A stretch of 64,000 bases of DNA from Flammeovirga pacifica (GTDB taxonomy: Bacteria > Bacteroidota > Bacteroidia > Cytophagales > Flammeovirgaceae): the NCBI RefSeq assembly GCF_000807855.2, contig NZ_JRYR02000001.1:2717285-2781284 (forward strand), in the 5' to 3' direction. The first letter of the stretch is position 1. The number at the start of each line of letters is the position of its first letter. The notes under the pieces were generated by a model. The model was not told the origin of the DNA. It made no database searches and worked only from the letters and a program-made list of their open reading frames with translations. The position numbers and the translations under genes were made by a program. Shown here in pieces: positions 35,706 to 46,271 of the stretch.

Positions 35706-36995
35706 TTGGAACAGACGGTTACTAAAAAAGGGAATGCCTTTGCATTACTTCCATTGCTAACATTCTTAGTGAGTTACTTAACAGTCTCACTTATCACCAA
35801 CGACTTTTATAAGATGCCCGCTACGGTATCTTTCCTATTGGCTTCTATCGTTGCTTTGTCAATGAATAGAAAAGCCACTTTAAAAGAAAAAATCTCAGTA
35901 TATACTCAAGGAATGGGACACTCAGATATTATGCTGATGTGTGTAATTTTCCTTTTGGCTGGTGCTTTCGGCAACGTCAGTAAATCTATGGGAGCCATTG
36001 ATTCTACTGTCAATTTAGCCTTACATTACCTTCCAAGTAATTTACTGATTACAGGCTTATTTATCATCGCTTGTTTCATTTCGATATCAGTAGGTACATC
36101 AGTAGGAACAATTGTAGCGATTGCTCCTATTGCAGTGGGTATTGCTGAAAAAACAGGAATGCCTGTAGGTATTGGATTAGGTGCTGTTATAGGTGGTGCC
36201 ATGTTCGGAGATAACCTATCCATGATTTCTGATACCACTATTGCAGCCGCACGTACTCAAGGAGTGGAAATGAGAGATAAGTTTAAAGCCAATATCAAAA
36301 TTGCTTTGCCGGCTGCCATTCTCACCATTCTCATCTATGTGGTTACAACAAGTAGTTTCAACCTTAATTTAGAACAAAACTATGAATACTCATTAGTTAA
36401 GGTTATTCCTTACTTAGTGGTATTAATTGGTGCCTTATTAGGGATGAATGTAATGATCGTTTTACTATTAGGTACTCTTCTTTCGGGTATTATTGGTATA
36501 TCGATGGGAGCATTTGATATATGGGGTTTGATCGCTGCAACTTCTGAAGGTTTTATGGGAATGTCAGAAATTATCATTCTCTGTTTAATGATTGGAGGTG
36601 TAGTAGCCATTACCCATAAAAATGGAGGTATAGACTTTATTATTTATGCCATTACCTCAAGAATTAAATCTACAAAAGGTGGAGAAATTGGCATTGCTAT
36701 TCTTATCATGTTTATTGATATGTGTACAGCCAACAATACAATTGCCATTATTATTGGTGGACCGATTGCAAAAGAGATTTCAGATAAGTTCAATATAGAT
36801 CCAAAAAGATCTGCGAGTATATTAGATACATTCTCTTGTTTCACTCAAGGTATCATTCCATATGGAGCTCAAATATTGGTGGCAGTAAGTGTTGCTGAAG
36901 TAATTACTCCACTAGGAGTGATTCAGTATTTATACTATCCATTTATTTTAGGAGCATGTGCATTGGGATACATCTTCTTAATGAAAAGAAACTAA
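35706..36995 (+). CDS. NhaC-family Na+/H+ antiporter
   Basis: 429 residues, about 11-12 membrane segments. Starts with TTG at 35706, because no upstream ATG is in frame and the first hydrophobic helix begins within 12 codons. Conserved polar helices include SVGTSVGTIVAIAPIAVG, GGAMFGDNLSMISDTTIAAARTQG and CTANNTIAIIIGGPIAKEI, typical of the NhaC/ion transporter superfamily. Role: sodium export against protons across the inner membrane, expected in a marine bacterium. Transport of an amino acid instead is possible in related families. Confidence 0.8.
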   Translation: MEQTVTKKGNAFALLPLLTFLVSYLTVSLITNDFYKMPATVSFLLASIVALSMNRKATLKEKISVYTQGMGHSDIMLMCVIFLLAGAFGNVSKSMGAIDSTVNLALHYLPSNLLITGLFIIACFISISVGTSVGTIVAIAPIAVGIAEKTGMPVGIGLGAVIGGAMFGDNLSMISDTTIAAARTQGVEMRDKFKANIKIALPAAILTILIYVVTTSSFNLNLEQNYEYSLVKVIPYLVVLIGALLGMNVMIVLLLGTLLSGIIGISMGAFDIWGLIAATSEGFMGMSEIIILCLMIGGVVAITHKNGGIDFIIYAITSRIKSTKGGEIGIAILIMFIDMCTANNTIAIIIGGPIAKEISDKFNIDPKRSASILDTFSCFTQGIIPYGAQILVAVSVAEVITPLGVIQYLYYPFILGACALGYIFLMKRN

Positions 36996-37000
36996 AAATG

Positions 37001-37029
37001 ATGGGGTGGTAAATATTAAGCCACCCCAT
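37001..37029 (+). terminator. Terminator hairpin overlapping the end of the convergent regulator gene
   Basis: The stem ATGGGGTGG/CCACCCCAT with an 11-base loop; its right arm lies in the last codons of the minus-strand regulator, the left arm just after the antiporter stop. Confidence 0.6.
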
Positions 37030-38638
37030 TTACAAATTCTACTAAGTCATCTCCTTTCTGAAGCCCTAATTTTTTCCTCAATCTATATCGAGAAGTATTG
37101 GCACTTTCCGGAGAGATACCCAATAACCTAGACATTTCTTTACCGGTAAAATTTAGTTTTACCAGAGCACAAATCTTTAAATCGTAAGTACTAAGATTAG
37201 GATATTGCTCTTTCAGTTTACTAAAAAAGTCTTTATTGGCAGCTGTAAAGCGATGTTCAAAATCTATCCAGCTTGTATCTTGATTAATTTTGATTGAATT
37301 CAATACCGACCTTATTTCTTTACTTCCATCTTTTTTATGTAATTCTTTCAGTTTTTCTTTTACTGTTGATAATACTTCATCTTTAGCAATTACTTGAAGA
37401 GTTGATTGTGTTAATTCCTTATTTTTGATGGTCAATATTTGCTGATTTTTTTCTTTTTCTAATGCTTGTTTTTCTATCATCAAGCGTTTTTCATTATTAT
37501 AATTCTTTTTCATCAGGCGTATTCTAGTAAAAACTAGCCAAGTGATAAAGACAAATACCAAGGTTAGAATACCGATCGATAACCAAAGAATTTGTTTCTC
37601 TTGCGTCACGTTTTTAATCTGCTGATCAGCTATTATTTTCTGTTGTTCTTGTTCCTTTTTCTTATACTCATCATTAATTTCCAACAAGAAGCGATTGTTT
37701 TCACTTTTGCTACTATAAAGCCACTGATCTAAAACATAAGCGGCATTTACATAATGTAATGCTCCCTTTTTATCGTTTATCTTATCTAATGCTTTGGATA
37801 GTTTCTTATAAATATCAGGCACAAAATTAATATGCGCTCTGTATTTCATCGCCGCTACAGCAGATAATTGATAATTCTTAATGGCCTTATCATATTGTTT
37901 GAGATCCATAAATAGATCCGCATACAAAGAGTGGAAAATCACATAATAACTTTTCTCACTCATTTTTTCCAATTGAGGTAGAATACTTTGAAATTTTTCT
38001 AAAGCTTCTGGATATTTTTTTTCATCTGCCAATAAGTAAGCTCGTTCTGCATTGACAATTAAGTTGGAGAACTTACTTTTAGTAGGGATATTTAAACAGC
38101 TATCTATGTAAGTATTGGCTAAACCTATGTCTTTATCGTATCTATAATGCACTGCTATAGCAAAATAATGCTTCCTAAGATCTATTTTGGGAGCCTTTTC
38201 CTGATCTACTAAATTTCGTGTTATCTCTAAGGATTTTTTATAATACGCTAAAGCCTTATCTCTTTTTTCATAAAGGCTATATAAAATCCCCATGCCATCA
38301 TACACCTCAGAACGAAGAGCTTCATTTTCTTTCTGATCCAATAAATCTAAAGCTGCCCAATATGCCGCATATGCTTTTTGATAATTGACCCGATTACAAT
38401 AAAGTTCTCCTAAACGAATCTTTGTTTCTATCTGATCTTCTATAGCTTGATCATTCCACTTCATTTCTAAAGATTGTATCAAACTATCGTTCTCAATGCC
38501 TTTTAAAAAGGCTGGTGATATCACCTTATTATAAGATGTCAAAGGTAATTCTCTTCCTATCGTAGTATTTGATAACAGAAGAGATATACCACAAAAAATA
38601 TAAAATATGTTTAGTCTATCAGTCAATACTCGTTTCAT
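37016..38638 (-). CDS. TPR-transmembrane-LuxR-type HTH regulator
   Basis: 540 residues. An N-terminal signal or membrane segment (about 8-25), TPR repeats over about 60-330, a membrane segment (about 349-371, ILWLSIGILTLVFVFITWLVF), a coiled coil (about 375-430), and a C-terminal HTH (about 486-539, LSTYDLKICALVKLNFTGKEMSRLLGI, then ANTSRYRLRKKLGL). Bacteroidota have many such regulators, with periplasmic TPRs and a cytoplasmic DNA-binding end. It is divergent from the cytochrome cluster with 182 bases between starts, so it is the natural candidate for its regulator (inference). Confidence 0.85.
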   Translation of the reverse strand: MKRVLTDRLNIFYIFCGISLLLSNTTIGRELPLTSYNKVISPAFLKGIENDSLIQSLEMKWNDQAIEDQIETKIRLGELYCNRVNYQKAYAAYWAALDLLDQKENEALRSEVYDGMGILYSLYEKRDKALAYYKKSLEITRNLVDQEKAPKIDLRKHYFAIAVHYRYDKDIGLANTYIDSCLNIPTKSKFSNLIVNAERAYLLADEKKYPEALEKFQSILPQLEKMSEKSYYVIFHSLYADLFMDLKQYDKAIKNYQLSAVAAMKYRAHINFVPDIYKKLSKALDKINDKKGALHYVNAAYVLDQWLYSSKSENNRFLLEINDEYKKKEQEQQKIIADQQIKNVTQEKQILWLSIGILTLVFVFITWLVFTRIRLMKKNYNNEKRLMIEKQALEKEKNQQILTIKNKELTQSTLQVIAKDEVLSTVKEKLKELHKKDGSKEIRSVLNSIKINQDTSWIDFEHRFTAANKDFFSKLKEQYPNLSTYDLKICALVKLNFTGKEMSRLLGISPESANTSRYRLRKKLGLQKGDDLVEFVNGVA

Positions 38639-38676
38639 ACTATTGTCTAGTTACAATCTGCTTTAAATATCCAATA

Positions 38677-38696
38677 AACAAAGTTTTGTTACAAAA
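38677..38696. promoter_or_regulatory. Overlapping palindromes between the regulator and the cytochrome cluster
   Basis: AACAAA-GT-TTTGTT overlaps TTTTGT-T-ACAAAA, both with perfect arms, 40 bases before the regulator start and about 125 before the cytochrome gene. Candidate operator for the regulator; inference from position and symmetry in an AT-rich region. Confidence 0.3.
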
Positions 38697-38820
38697 TTAT
38701 TGATGTAAAAACCACACTTGTCTATAAAGAGTCTATGGACATCATTCCTAAAGGTAGATATTTTTTATTCATATTAAGTTCACCAAACTTTAAATGAATT
38801 ATCATCTCAATACTTTTATA

Positions 38821-41800
38821 ATGAAAGAAAAATTAATTTTTTTCTCACTTTTTGCTATTCTATTAGAATTATCATCTTGTTCTACTAAAATGCCTGAAGA
38901 GGTAAAAATAGCTTACAAAGAACTCCCCGTTACCTTAAATTTTAATAAGGATATTAAACCTATCCTATCCGACAAATGCTTTGCTTGTCATGGTCCTGAT
39001 AATGGTAAAATTAAAGGTGGATTACAACTTCATACTTTTGAAAAAGCGACTTCAGAATTAACTGAATCAAAAGGAAAATATGCTATTATTCCAGGTTCAC
39101 CCAATAGAAGTGAAGCGATCAAAAGAATATTATCCAATGATCCTAACGAGATAATGCCAACTCCTGAATCTCATCTTACATTAAGTGATGATGAAAAAGC
39201 AACCCTTATAAAATGGGTTGAAGAAGGAGCTCATTATGAACCTCATTGGGGATTTATGGCCATTAATCCATCTGATGTACCCAAAGGATTAAAGAAGTGG
39301 GGTAATAACGAAATTGATAACTATGTAGGAGAACGTTTACAACAGGAAAAATTGACTCCTAACCCTTCTGCCGATAAAAAAACTTTACTTAGACGAGTGT
39401 CACTTGATCTCACCGGTATATCTCCTAGTATTGAAGAGATCAATTCGTTTATTAATGATCCCTCTCCTAATGCTTATGAAAAACAGGTAGATCGTTTACT
39501 CAATTCTAAGCATTATGGTGAAAAGATGGCCACCGATTGGATGGACGTAGCACGCTATGCGGATACACATGGTTACCAAATAGATCGTCCTAGAGACATG
39601 AGTCCTTGGAGAGACTGGGTAATTGATTCTTTCAATAAGAATCGTCCATATGATCAATTTATTACTTATCAATTAGCAGGTGATCTATTACCAAACGCCA
39701 CTAGGGAACAAATTTTAGCGACTGGCTTTAACCGACTTCATCCTCAAAATGCTGAGGGAGGCATTGTTGATGAAGAGTTTAGAGTAGAATATGTTGCTGA
39801 TAGAACTGCTGTTCTCGGACAAGGACTGATGGGTTTAACATTGGCATGTGCTAGATGTCATGATCATAAATATGATCCTATTTCTCAAAAAAATTATTAC
39901 GAGTTTTATAGCTTTTTCAATAATGTAAATGAAACAGGTCAGATTTCTTGGGACCCAGACGACATTCCTGTTCCTACTTTAATGTTACCTTCTAAGGAAC
40001 AAGAAGAAGTAATCACCTATCTCAAAAAGCTTATTGATTCAAAAGAGCAACATCAAAAAGAAGTGCATAGCAGCGAGACGCCTTTAGCTCAGAAATGGAT
40101 AGAGACCAATGGTTATCAAAAAATCAAAGAAAGTAATATCAATAAAGATCGTGTAGCTGAATTTAAATTAGACAACAGTTTAGTGAATGCAAAAACAGGT
40201 AAGAAAGCTAAAATGGATCGTCAATTTTCGAAAAAAGAGGTGGCAAACTATGCTGATGGGAAATTTGGTAGAGGGGTTGAATTGAATGGTGATGCTTGGA
40301 TCGATTTAAAACCTGTTGGAATTTATGATAGAAATGATCCTTTTACAATTAGTCTTTGGGTCAATATTCCTAAAGAATTAAAAGAAGGGGTGATTTTCCA
40401 TAAAAACCAAGCGGTGATGCTACACTCCATGAAAGGATATACTTTGTACTTAAATAATGGAAAACTGCAGACTATTCTAGCACATACGTATCCTGAAAAT
40501 GCTATCATCAAAAATTCTACAACTGATATTCCTAGAGATGAGTGGGTTCATGTATGCATGACAAATAATGGAAATAGTGCTGCAAGTGGTGTATCACTAT
40601 ATATTAATGGAGAAAAATCACCAATGGAAGTGGAGAAAGATAACCTTCAAAAAAGTATCATTTTCCATGATTATGAAGATATCATTTATGCTCATCCGAT
40701 TGAAAAAGGATTACAAATTGGCGCTCGATGGAGAGGTTTAGGTCTAAAGAATTCTAAGGTTGATCAGGTGGAAGTTTTCTCTAGAAATATCACTCCATTA
40801 GAGGTGTTACAACTTTACAGTAAAAAGCAATTTAAAACTCTATTGAGTAAAAATCATACGGAGCTGAATCAAAAAGAAAAGGTGCTATTAATGGATTATT
40901 TCATCAATAATAAATCTCATAATTACCAAAACGCTACAAAAGCATATTTAGCAGAAAAGAAAAAGCTAGACATCACTATGGATACTATTCAAGAAGTAAT
41001 GGTGATGAAAGAAATGGATACCCCAAGACAAGCTTATATCTTAAAAAGAGGTGTATATGATAATTATGGTGAAAAAGTTTATCCGAATACCCCAAAAAGC
41101 ATTCTTGAGTTTTCTGATGAACTTCCTAAAAATCGCTTAGGATTGGCACGTTGGTTAACCGATCCAAAACATCCTTTAACTGCAAGAGTAGCAATCAACC
41201 GTTACTGGCAAAATTTCTTCGGTAAAGGGATTGTAGAAACTACTGAGGACTTTGGAAACCAAGGTAAATTACCATCACATCCTAAATTATTAGATTATTT
41301 GGCCGCGTCCTTCATCGAAAGTGGTTGGGATATCAAGAAGCTAAACAAAATGATAGTAATGTCTTCTACTTATCGTCAGAGTAGCTTATGCTCGGATAAA
41401 ATGAGAGAAAAAGATCCAGATAATATACTATTAGCAAGAGGTCCTCAATTTAGATTAACCTCTGAAATGATGAGAGATAATGCACTTCAAGCAAGTAGTT
41501 TATTGATCAAAGATGTGGGTGGGAAATCAGTACATCCTTATCAACCTAAAGGACTTTGGGCAATGAATGGCGGAAAGTACCAACAGGGAGAAGGAAACGA
41601 ACTTTATAGAAGATCACTTTACACTATTTGGAAAAGGACTATCCCTAACCCAACTCAAGCCACTTTTGATCAACCTGATAGAAGTGAATGTACCGTAAGA
41701 AGACAAAAAACCAATACGCCTCTTCAAGCATTAGTTTTACTCAACGATCCTACCTACATAGAAGCATGTAGAAAATTGGGTGAAGAGATCTCTTTACATG

Positions 41801-42057
41801 ATCAATTAGAATTGGGTATTACTGCTACCTATCAAAAGCTAACGGGTAAAAATATATCTAAAAAGGAATTAGAGATTTTACTGAAGGTACATAAAAAGGA
41901 AAAAGATCGTTTTGAAAATCACCCTGAAAAAACAAAAGGGTGGCTCACTATGGGGCATTATCAAGTAGATAATCAACTTCCTAAATCAACTGTTGTGGCC
42001 AATGCTATTGTGGCCAGTGTAATATTAAATTCTGACGCTACTATTACTAGAAGATAA
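38821..42057 (+). CDS. Planctomycete-type cytochrome lipoprotein: PSCyt1-DUF1549-LamG-DUF1553
   Basis: 1,078 residues from the ATG at 38821 (lipobox LSSC; nine extra codons upstream are not part of the signal). Domains: PSCyt1 heme domain with CFACH at about 53-57 and a distal methionine-type region [13 protein letters not shown]1549 (about 155-365), ending in the second Cxx[14 protein letters not shown]; a LamG/concanavalin-like insert (about 460-660, [22 protein letters not shown]); and DUF1553 (about 735-1075, [20 protein letters not shown]). This architecture is common in Planctomycetes and Verrucomicrobia and spotty in Bacteroidota. Function is unproven; periplasmic electron transfer coupled to processing of a large substrate is often supposed. 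First gene of a set of four. Confidence 0.85.
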   Translation: MKEKLIFFSLFAILLELSSCSTKMPEEVKIAYKELPVTLNFNKDIKPILSDKCFACHGPDNGKIKGGLQLHTFEKATSELTESKGKYAIIPGSPNRSEAIKRILSNDPNEIMPTPESHLTLSDDEKATLIKWVEEGAHYEPHWGFMAINPSDVPKGLKKWGNNEIDNYVGERLQQEKLTPNPSADKKTLLRRVSLDLTGISPSIEEINSFINDPSPNAYEKQVDRLLNSKHYGEKMATDWMDVARYADTHGYQIDRPRDMSPWRDWVIDSFNKNRPYDQFITYQLAGDLLPNATREQILATGFNRLHPQNAEGGIVDEEFRVEYVADRTAVLGQGLMGLTLACARCHDHKYDPISQKNYYEFYSFFNNVNETGQISWDPDDIPVPTLMLPSKEQEEVITYLKKLIDSKEQHQKEVHSSETPLAQKWIETNGYQKIKESNINKDRVAEFKLDNSLVNAKTGKKAKMDRQFSKKEVANYADGKFGRGVELNGDAWIDLKPVGIYDRNDPFTISLWVNIPKELKEGVIFHKNQAVMLHSMKGYTLYLNNGKLQTILAHTYPENAIIKNSTTDIPRDEWVHVCMTNNGNSAASGVSLYINGEKSPMEVEKDNLQKSIIFHDYEDIIYAHPIEKGLQIGARWRGLGLKNSKVDQVEVFSRNITPLEVLQLYSKKQFKTLLSKNHTELNQKEKVLLMDYFINNKSHNYQNATKAYLAEKKKLDITMDTIQEVMVMKEMDTPRQAYILKRGVYDNYGEKVYPNTPKSILEFSDELPKNRLGLARWLTDPKHPLTARVAINRYWQNFFGKGIVETTEDFGNQGKLPSHPKLLDYLAASFIESGWDIKKLNKMIVMSSTYRQSSLCSDKMREKDPDNILLARGPQFRLTSEMMRDNALQASSLLIKDVGGKSVHPYQPKGLWAMNGGKYQQGEGNELYRRSLYTIWKRTIPNPTQATFDQPDRSECTVRRQKTNTPLQALVLLNDPTYIEACRKLGEEISLHDQLELGITATYQKLTGKNISKKELEILLKVHKKEKDRFENHPEKTKGWLTMGHYQVDNQLPKSTVVANAIVASVILNSDATITRR

Positions 42058-42059
42058 TC

Positions 42060-43547
42060 ATGTGTAATCATAAGAAAATTAGATCCAATAATAAAGACCT
42101 TCAATCTATTGAAAAGAAAATGGATAGAAGGAAATTCTTGCAAACCACTTCTATGGGATTGGGAGCAGCTGCTTTAGGTTCTTTATTTGGAATGGATAAG
42201 CTATTTGCAAAATCAACTCCTCCACCTAAAGGAATTGAAGATATTATGTCTTCATTACCTCACTTTATGCCGAAAGCTAAAAGAGTAGTGTATTTGTTTC
42301 AAAGTGGTGGTCCATCACAATTTGAAACATTTGATTATAAACCCAAGCTTTCTGATATGTTTGGTCAGGAATTACCTTCTTCTGTTAGACAAGGTCAGCG
42401 TTTGACAGCAATGAGTGCCCAACAATCGTCCTTACCTATTGCTCCTTCAAAATTTAAATTTAGTAAACACGGTAAATCACAAACTTGGGTAAGTGAATTA
42501 CTGCCTCATACTGCAGATGTGGTTGATGATTTATGTATCATCAAATCGATGTATACTGAACAAATCAACCATGACCCTGCTATTACCTTCTTTCAAACAG
42601 GTCATCAACTACCTGGGAGACCTTCCATTGGTTCTTGGATGAGTTACGGTTTAGGATCAGACAATAAAAACCTTCCTTCATTTATAGTACTTAACTCTGG
42701 TGGAGGCGGTCAGCCGTTATATGCTCGACTTTGGGGAAATGGCTTCTTGCCTACTCAACATCAAGGTGTACAATTTAGATCTGGAAAAGACCCCGTTCTG
42801 TTTTTAAATAATCCAGAAAACTATCATCATCAAGATAGAGAAGATATGTTGGAGTATCTGAAGGATTTGAATGAAGTACAAAATTCTGCTTTTGGAGACC
42901 CTGAAATAGATGCAAGAATAAAGCAATATGAAATGGCTTTCAGAATGCAAACTTCTGTTCCTGAAGTAACAGATATGTCCGATGAACCCGATCATGTATT
43001 TGATATGTATGGGCCTGATAGTAGAACTCCGGGTACTTACGCTGCCAATTGTTTAATGGCAAGAAGGCTTTTAGAAAAAGACGTCAAATTCATTCAATTA
43101 TATCATAAAGGTTGGGACCAACATATTGGTTTACCTGGCGGAATTAAACATCAGTGTAAAACTACTGATCAGCCAACGGCTGCGTTATTAAAAGACTTGA
43201 AACAAAGAGGCCTATTAGAAGACACTCTAGTTATTTGGGGAGGTGAATTTGGTCGAACGGTTTACTCTCAAGGTAAACTTACTGCCAATGATTATGGACG
43301 TGATCATCATCCAAAATGTTTTTCTATGTGGATGGCTGGAGCTGGAGTTAAAGCAGGTATGACTTATGGTGAAACAGATGATTTCAGTTATAACATCGTC
43401 AAAGATCCAGTTCATGTTCATGATTTCCATGCTACTCTAATGCACATTATGGGAGTTGATCATGAAAAGCTCACATTTAAACATCAAGGACGTCGATTTA
43501 GACTGACTGATGTACATGGAAATGTGGTCAAAGACATCTTAGCTTAA
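42060..43547 (+). CDS. DUF1501 Tat-exported protein
   Basis: 495 residues. It starts [11 protein letters not shown] two bases after the preceding stop; DUF1501 proteins often begin with such a Cys/His-containing head, so the full frame is kept, although an inner ATG at 42120 precedes the twin-arginine motif DRRKFLQTT. The fold belongs to the alkaline phosphatase/sulfatase superfamily, with [20 protein letters not shown] near the N-terminus, [28 protein letters not shown] and [20 protein letters not shown]. It is the regular partner of DUF1549/DUF1553 proteins. Reaction unknown. Confidence 0.85.
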   Translation: MCNHKKIRSNNKDLQSIEKKMDRRKFLQTTSMGLGAAALGSLFGMDKLFAKSTPPPKGIEDIMSSLPHFMPKAKRVVYLFQSGGPSQFETFDYKPKLSDMFGQELPSSVRQGQRLTAMSAQQSSLPIAPSKFKFSKHGKSQTWVSELLPHTADVVDDLCIIKSMYTEQINHDPAITFFQTGHQLPGRPSIGSWMSYGLGSDNKNLPSFIVLNSGGGGQPLYARLWGNGFLPTQHQGVQFRSGKDPVLFLNNPENYHHQDREDMLEYLKDLNEVQNSAFGDPEIDARIKQYEMAFRMQTSVPEVTDMSDEPDHVFDMYGPDSRTPGTYAANCLMARRLLEKDVKFIQLYHKGWDQHIGLPGGIKHQCKTTDQPTAALLKDLKQRGLLEDTLVIWGGEFGRTVYSQGKLTANDYGRDHHPKCFSMWMAGAGVKAGMTYGETDDFSYNIVKDPVHVHDFHATLMHIMGVDHEKLTFKHQGRRFRLTDVHGNVVKDILA

Positions 43548-43579
43548 ACTAATATCAAGGATTTTAAAATAGGAATGAA

Positions 43580-44692
43580 ATGAACTCTAGAAGAGACTTT
43601 ATAAAAAAAAGTGGAATTGTCTTAGGTGGTGCCTTATCAACTCCTTTATATAGCTTCAATATTCTGAAAGGAAAGAAGAAGGAAGAAGAGATTTTAGGTC
43701 ATGGTGACTATCAATATAAATTAAAAAGAGATTGGGCAAACATCAGTAGTGTCAGAAATCCTTTATTGAATTGCCACGAAATGGTGATGGACTCTAAAGG
43801 GAGACTTATAATGATGGGGGATCATACTGATAATAATATTATCATCTTCGATAAATCAGGAAAACTGCTGGATTATTGGGGAACAGCATATCCCGGAGGG
43901 CATGGGTTAACATTATCTCAAGAAGGTGAAGACGATTTTCTTTATCTCACAGATTCCGGTTGGTATTTAGATAGAAGAGGTAAGATGATTCACCACAATG
44001 GTAGAGTGACAAAAACCACTGTAGATGGTCAGGTAGTTTTTGACATTGGGCATCCTCAGACCATTGGTATTTATCAACCTGGTGATCATTTCTGTCCTAC
44101 AGAAGTTGCCGTAGGGCCAAATGGTGATATCTATGTTGCTGACGGTTATGGTAAAGACTTTATTATACAATACGACCAACATGGAAAGTATATCAGACAT
44201 TGGGGTGGACATGATAATAAAGACAATGACTATAATTTATTTAATGCACACGGGGTCACAATAGATCAACGTGATCCTTTAAACCCACTTCTGTGCTGTT
44301 CATCAAGAAATGAAAGTACCTATAAATGGTATACACTAGATGGAAAATTTGTCAAAAAATTAAAGCTAACAAACATGTATATGTGCCGTGCTGTATTTGA
44401 TGATCAAAACTTATATGCAGGTGTTTGTTGGTCCTCTCCTACCAATGCGGGAGGATATGATTGGACGAAGCACACTGGATTTGTGACTATTTTAGAAGGT
44501 GATAAAGTAGTTTCTAACCCAGGCGGAACCTCCCCTAAATATGAAGATAATGGTGCCTTAGCTCCTTCTTTTCAACTCGAACATAAACCAATCTTCCACG
44601 GTCACGATGTATGTATTGATGAAGATAAGAATTTGTATGTCTGTCAATGGAATGCGAATAAAACTGCTCCGTTGAAACTGGAAAGAGTGTAG
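43580..44692 (+). CDS. Tat-exported six-bladed beta-propeller (NHL-type) protein
   Basis: 370 residues. Twin-arginine signal MNSRRDFIKKSGIVLGGAL. The rest is a propeller: MVMDSKGRLIMMGDHTDNNIIIFDKSG, VAVGPNGDIYVADGYGKDFIIQYDQHGKYIRHWG, and a last blade with VCIDEDKNLYVCQWN. It follows the DUF1501 gene by 33 bases, so likely in the same transcript. NHL-like propellers act as binding scaffolds or as lyases/lactonases; no catalytic residues can be assigned. The stop codon abuts the large heptamer array. Confidence 0.8.
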   Translation: MNSRRDFIKKSGIVLGGALSTPLYSFNILKGKKKEEEILGHGDYQYKLKRDWANISSVRNPLLNCHEMVMDSKGRLIMMGDHTDNNIIIFDKSGKLLDYWGTAYPGGHGLTLSQEGEDDFLYLTDSGWYLDRRGKMIHHNGRVTKTTVDGQVVFDIGHPQTIGIYQPGDHFCPTEVAVGPNGDIYVADGYGKDFIIQYDQHGKYIRHWGGHDNKDNDYNLFNAHGVTIDQRDPLNPLLCCSSRNESTYKWYTLDGKFVKKLKLTNMYMCRAVFDDQNLYAGVCWSSPTNAGGYDWTKHTGFVTILEGDKVVSNPGGTSPKYEDNGALAPSFQLEHKPIFHGHDVCIDEDKNLYVCQWNANKTAPLKLERV

Positions 44693-44760
44693 AGGAACTA
44701 GGAACTAGGAACTAGGAACTAGGAACTAGGAACTAGGAACTAGGAACTAGGAACTAGGAA
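44693..44760. repeat. Heptamer repeat, left arm (AGGAACT, about 9.7 copies)
   Basis: Nine perfect AGGAACT units plus AGGAA, starting at the base after the propeller gene's stop codon. It can pair imperfectly with the right arm at 44811: five of seven positions per unit. Confidence 0.95.
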
Positions 44761-44810
44761 TTTAAGGGTGATAAAAGTTTAATCAAAATTTATTTAGGTG
44801 TTATGGTTGC

Positions 44811-44895
44811 CCTAACTCCTAACTCCTAACTCCTAACTCCTAACTCCTAACTCCTAACTCCTAACTCCTAACTCCTAACTCCTAACTCCTAACTC
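44811..44895. repeat. Heptamer repeat, right arm (CCTAACT, about 12 copies)
   Basis: Twelve perfect CCTAACT units plus one base, 33 bases upstream of the next gene. Same unit and orientation as at 35522-35558. Copy numbers differ between loci, as expected for slippage-prone repeats. Confidence 0.95.
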
Positions 44896-44927
44896 AAATT
44901 AATAATTGATTTATAGTTTTTAATAGA

Positions 44928-46211
44928 ATGGATTTTTCAAATTTTTCAATATTTATCGGTCGATTTCATCCGTTACTTGTTCATTTGCCAATTGGTATTC
45001 TACTAATGGCAATGTTCTTAGAAATTGCAACAAGATTAAAGTGGTTAAAAGAAACTGATAAAGTAATATCATTTACTTTATTGATAGGCGGTTTCAGTGC
45101 TATTTTCACTTGTATCCTTGGTTATCTTTTAGGTCAATCAGGAGATGATTATAATACTACAACTCTTGACTATCATCAATGGGGAGGTATTATTACCACA
45201 CTCATTGCTTTTGGCTGTTTCTTCCTTAAAAATAAAGTAATCCACCAATCAATTTACCCGGTATTTCTCTTTTTACTCATTGTGGTAATGTCTTATACGG
45301 GGCACCTTGGTGGTAACTTAACACATGGATCAACCTATCTCACACAATATTCTCCCATTCAAATAGGAGATTCAAATCAAGAACAATATGCTTTAGCTAA
45401 TTCTCCTGATGAGGTTATTTTATATGGACATTTAGTCAAACCATTATTAGAGGCAAAATGTATCAGTTGTCATAATCAAGATAAAAAGAAAGGTCAGTTG
45501 TCACTTTCAAGTAAAAATGACATATTAAAAGGTGGTAAGAATGGGGGATTTATTATACCTGGCAATGCTAAAAGTAGTTCTCTGATCCAAAGAGTAAGTC
45601 TACCTCACGGCCATGAAGACGTAATGCCTCCTGAGGGTAAGAAAGAATTAAGTGATGAAGAAATTGCGTTATTAACTTTATGGATTAATCAAGGGCAAGG
45701 GAGTTTCGATACACTATATTCTGATCTTGAAATAGAAGAAGATCTTCATACTTATTTTATGACTTCTCTTGGTTTTTCTGCTCTTCCAAATGATCAAATT
45801 ACTTTAAATAAAATTGAGAAAAGTAGTATTGATAGATTAAGAGAAAAAGGATTTCAAATTAGAGAATTAGTGCCGGGAACATTTGCTTATGATGTCACTC
45901 TACCTATTAAAACAAATCATATCAAAGACTTCATCAATGATTTATCAACCATAAAAAATAATATTGTTTGGTTAGATCTTAAAAATCATAAAGTAGATGA
46001 TGAGAGTTTAAAGATCATTTCTAAGTACTCTGAGTTAAGGAAATTGAATTTAAGTAATAATCCAATTACCGATAAAGGGGTAGAATTACTACTTGAATTA
46101 AAGTATTTAGAAGTTATCAATTTACATTCAACGAAAATTACAGAAGCTAGTTTAGGGTATTTTGAAGAACATGAGAACATTCAAAAAATCTATTCTTGGA
46201 ATACATTTTAA
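44928..46211 (+). CDS. DUF2231-cytochrome-leucine-rich-repeat membrane protein
   Basis: 427 residues. A four-helix DUF2231 membrane domain (about 8-135) with histidines in FHPLLVHLPIG, LDYHQWGG and TGHLGGNLTHG that could hold heme; a PSCyt1-like c-type heme domain with CISCH near residue 178 and the downstream EDVMPPEG; then a C-terminal LRR (about 335-427, LDLKNHKVDDESLKII, LRKLNLSNNPITDKGVELL). It would pass electrons between membrane and periplasmic heme proteins, with the LRR as a docking face (inference). It completes the cytochrome set but is separated from it by the heptamer arrays. Confidence 0.8.
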   Translation: MDFSNFSIFIGRFHPLLVHLPIGILLMAMFLEIATRLKWLKETDKVISFTLLIGGFSAIFTCILGYLLGQSGDDYNTTTLDYHQWGGIITTLIAFGCFFLKNKVIHQSIYPVFLFLLIVVMSYTGHLGGNLTHGSTYLTQYSPIQIGDSNQEQYALANSPDEVILYGHLVKPLLEAKCISCHNQDKKKGQLSLSSKNDILKGGKNGGFIIPGNAKSSSLIQRVSLPHGHEDVMPPEGKKELSDEEIALLTLWINQGQGSFDTLYSDLEIEEDLHTYFMTSLGFSALPNDQITLNKIEKSSIDRLREKGFQIRELVPGTFAYDVTLPIKTNHIKDFINDLSTIKNNIVWLDLKNHKVDDESLKIISKYSELRKLNLSNNPITDKGVELLLELKYLEVINLHSTKITEASLGYFEEHENIQKIYSWNTF

Positions 46212-46219
46212 ATAAAAAA

Positions 46220-46250
46220 AAGCTCTCGTCTTTACAGATGAGAGCTTCTA
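46220..46250. terminator. Bidirectional terminator between the cytochrome-LRR gene and atpG
   Basis: AAGCTCTCGTC/GATGAGAGCTT (one wobble) with a TTTACA loop, between convergent genes; an A-run on the left serves the minus strand. Confidence 0.75.
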
Positions 46251-46271
46251 GCTTTACAGCTTTATTTCTTA

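Noticed and set aside
44693-44895. Heptamer arrays as a CRISPR
   Set aside because: Units are seven bases with no unique spacers, and no cas genes are in the window.
44811-44895. CCTAACT repeats as telomere-like chromosome ends
   Set aside because: They are internal, short and flanked by genes read continuously on both sides.
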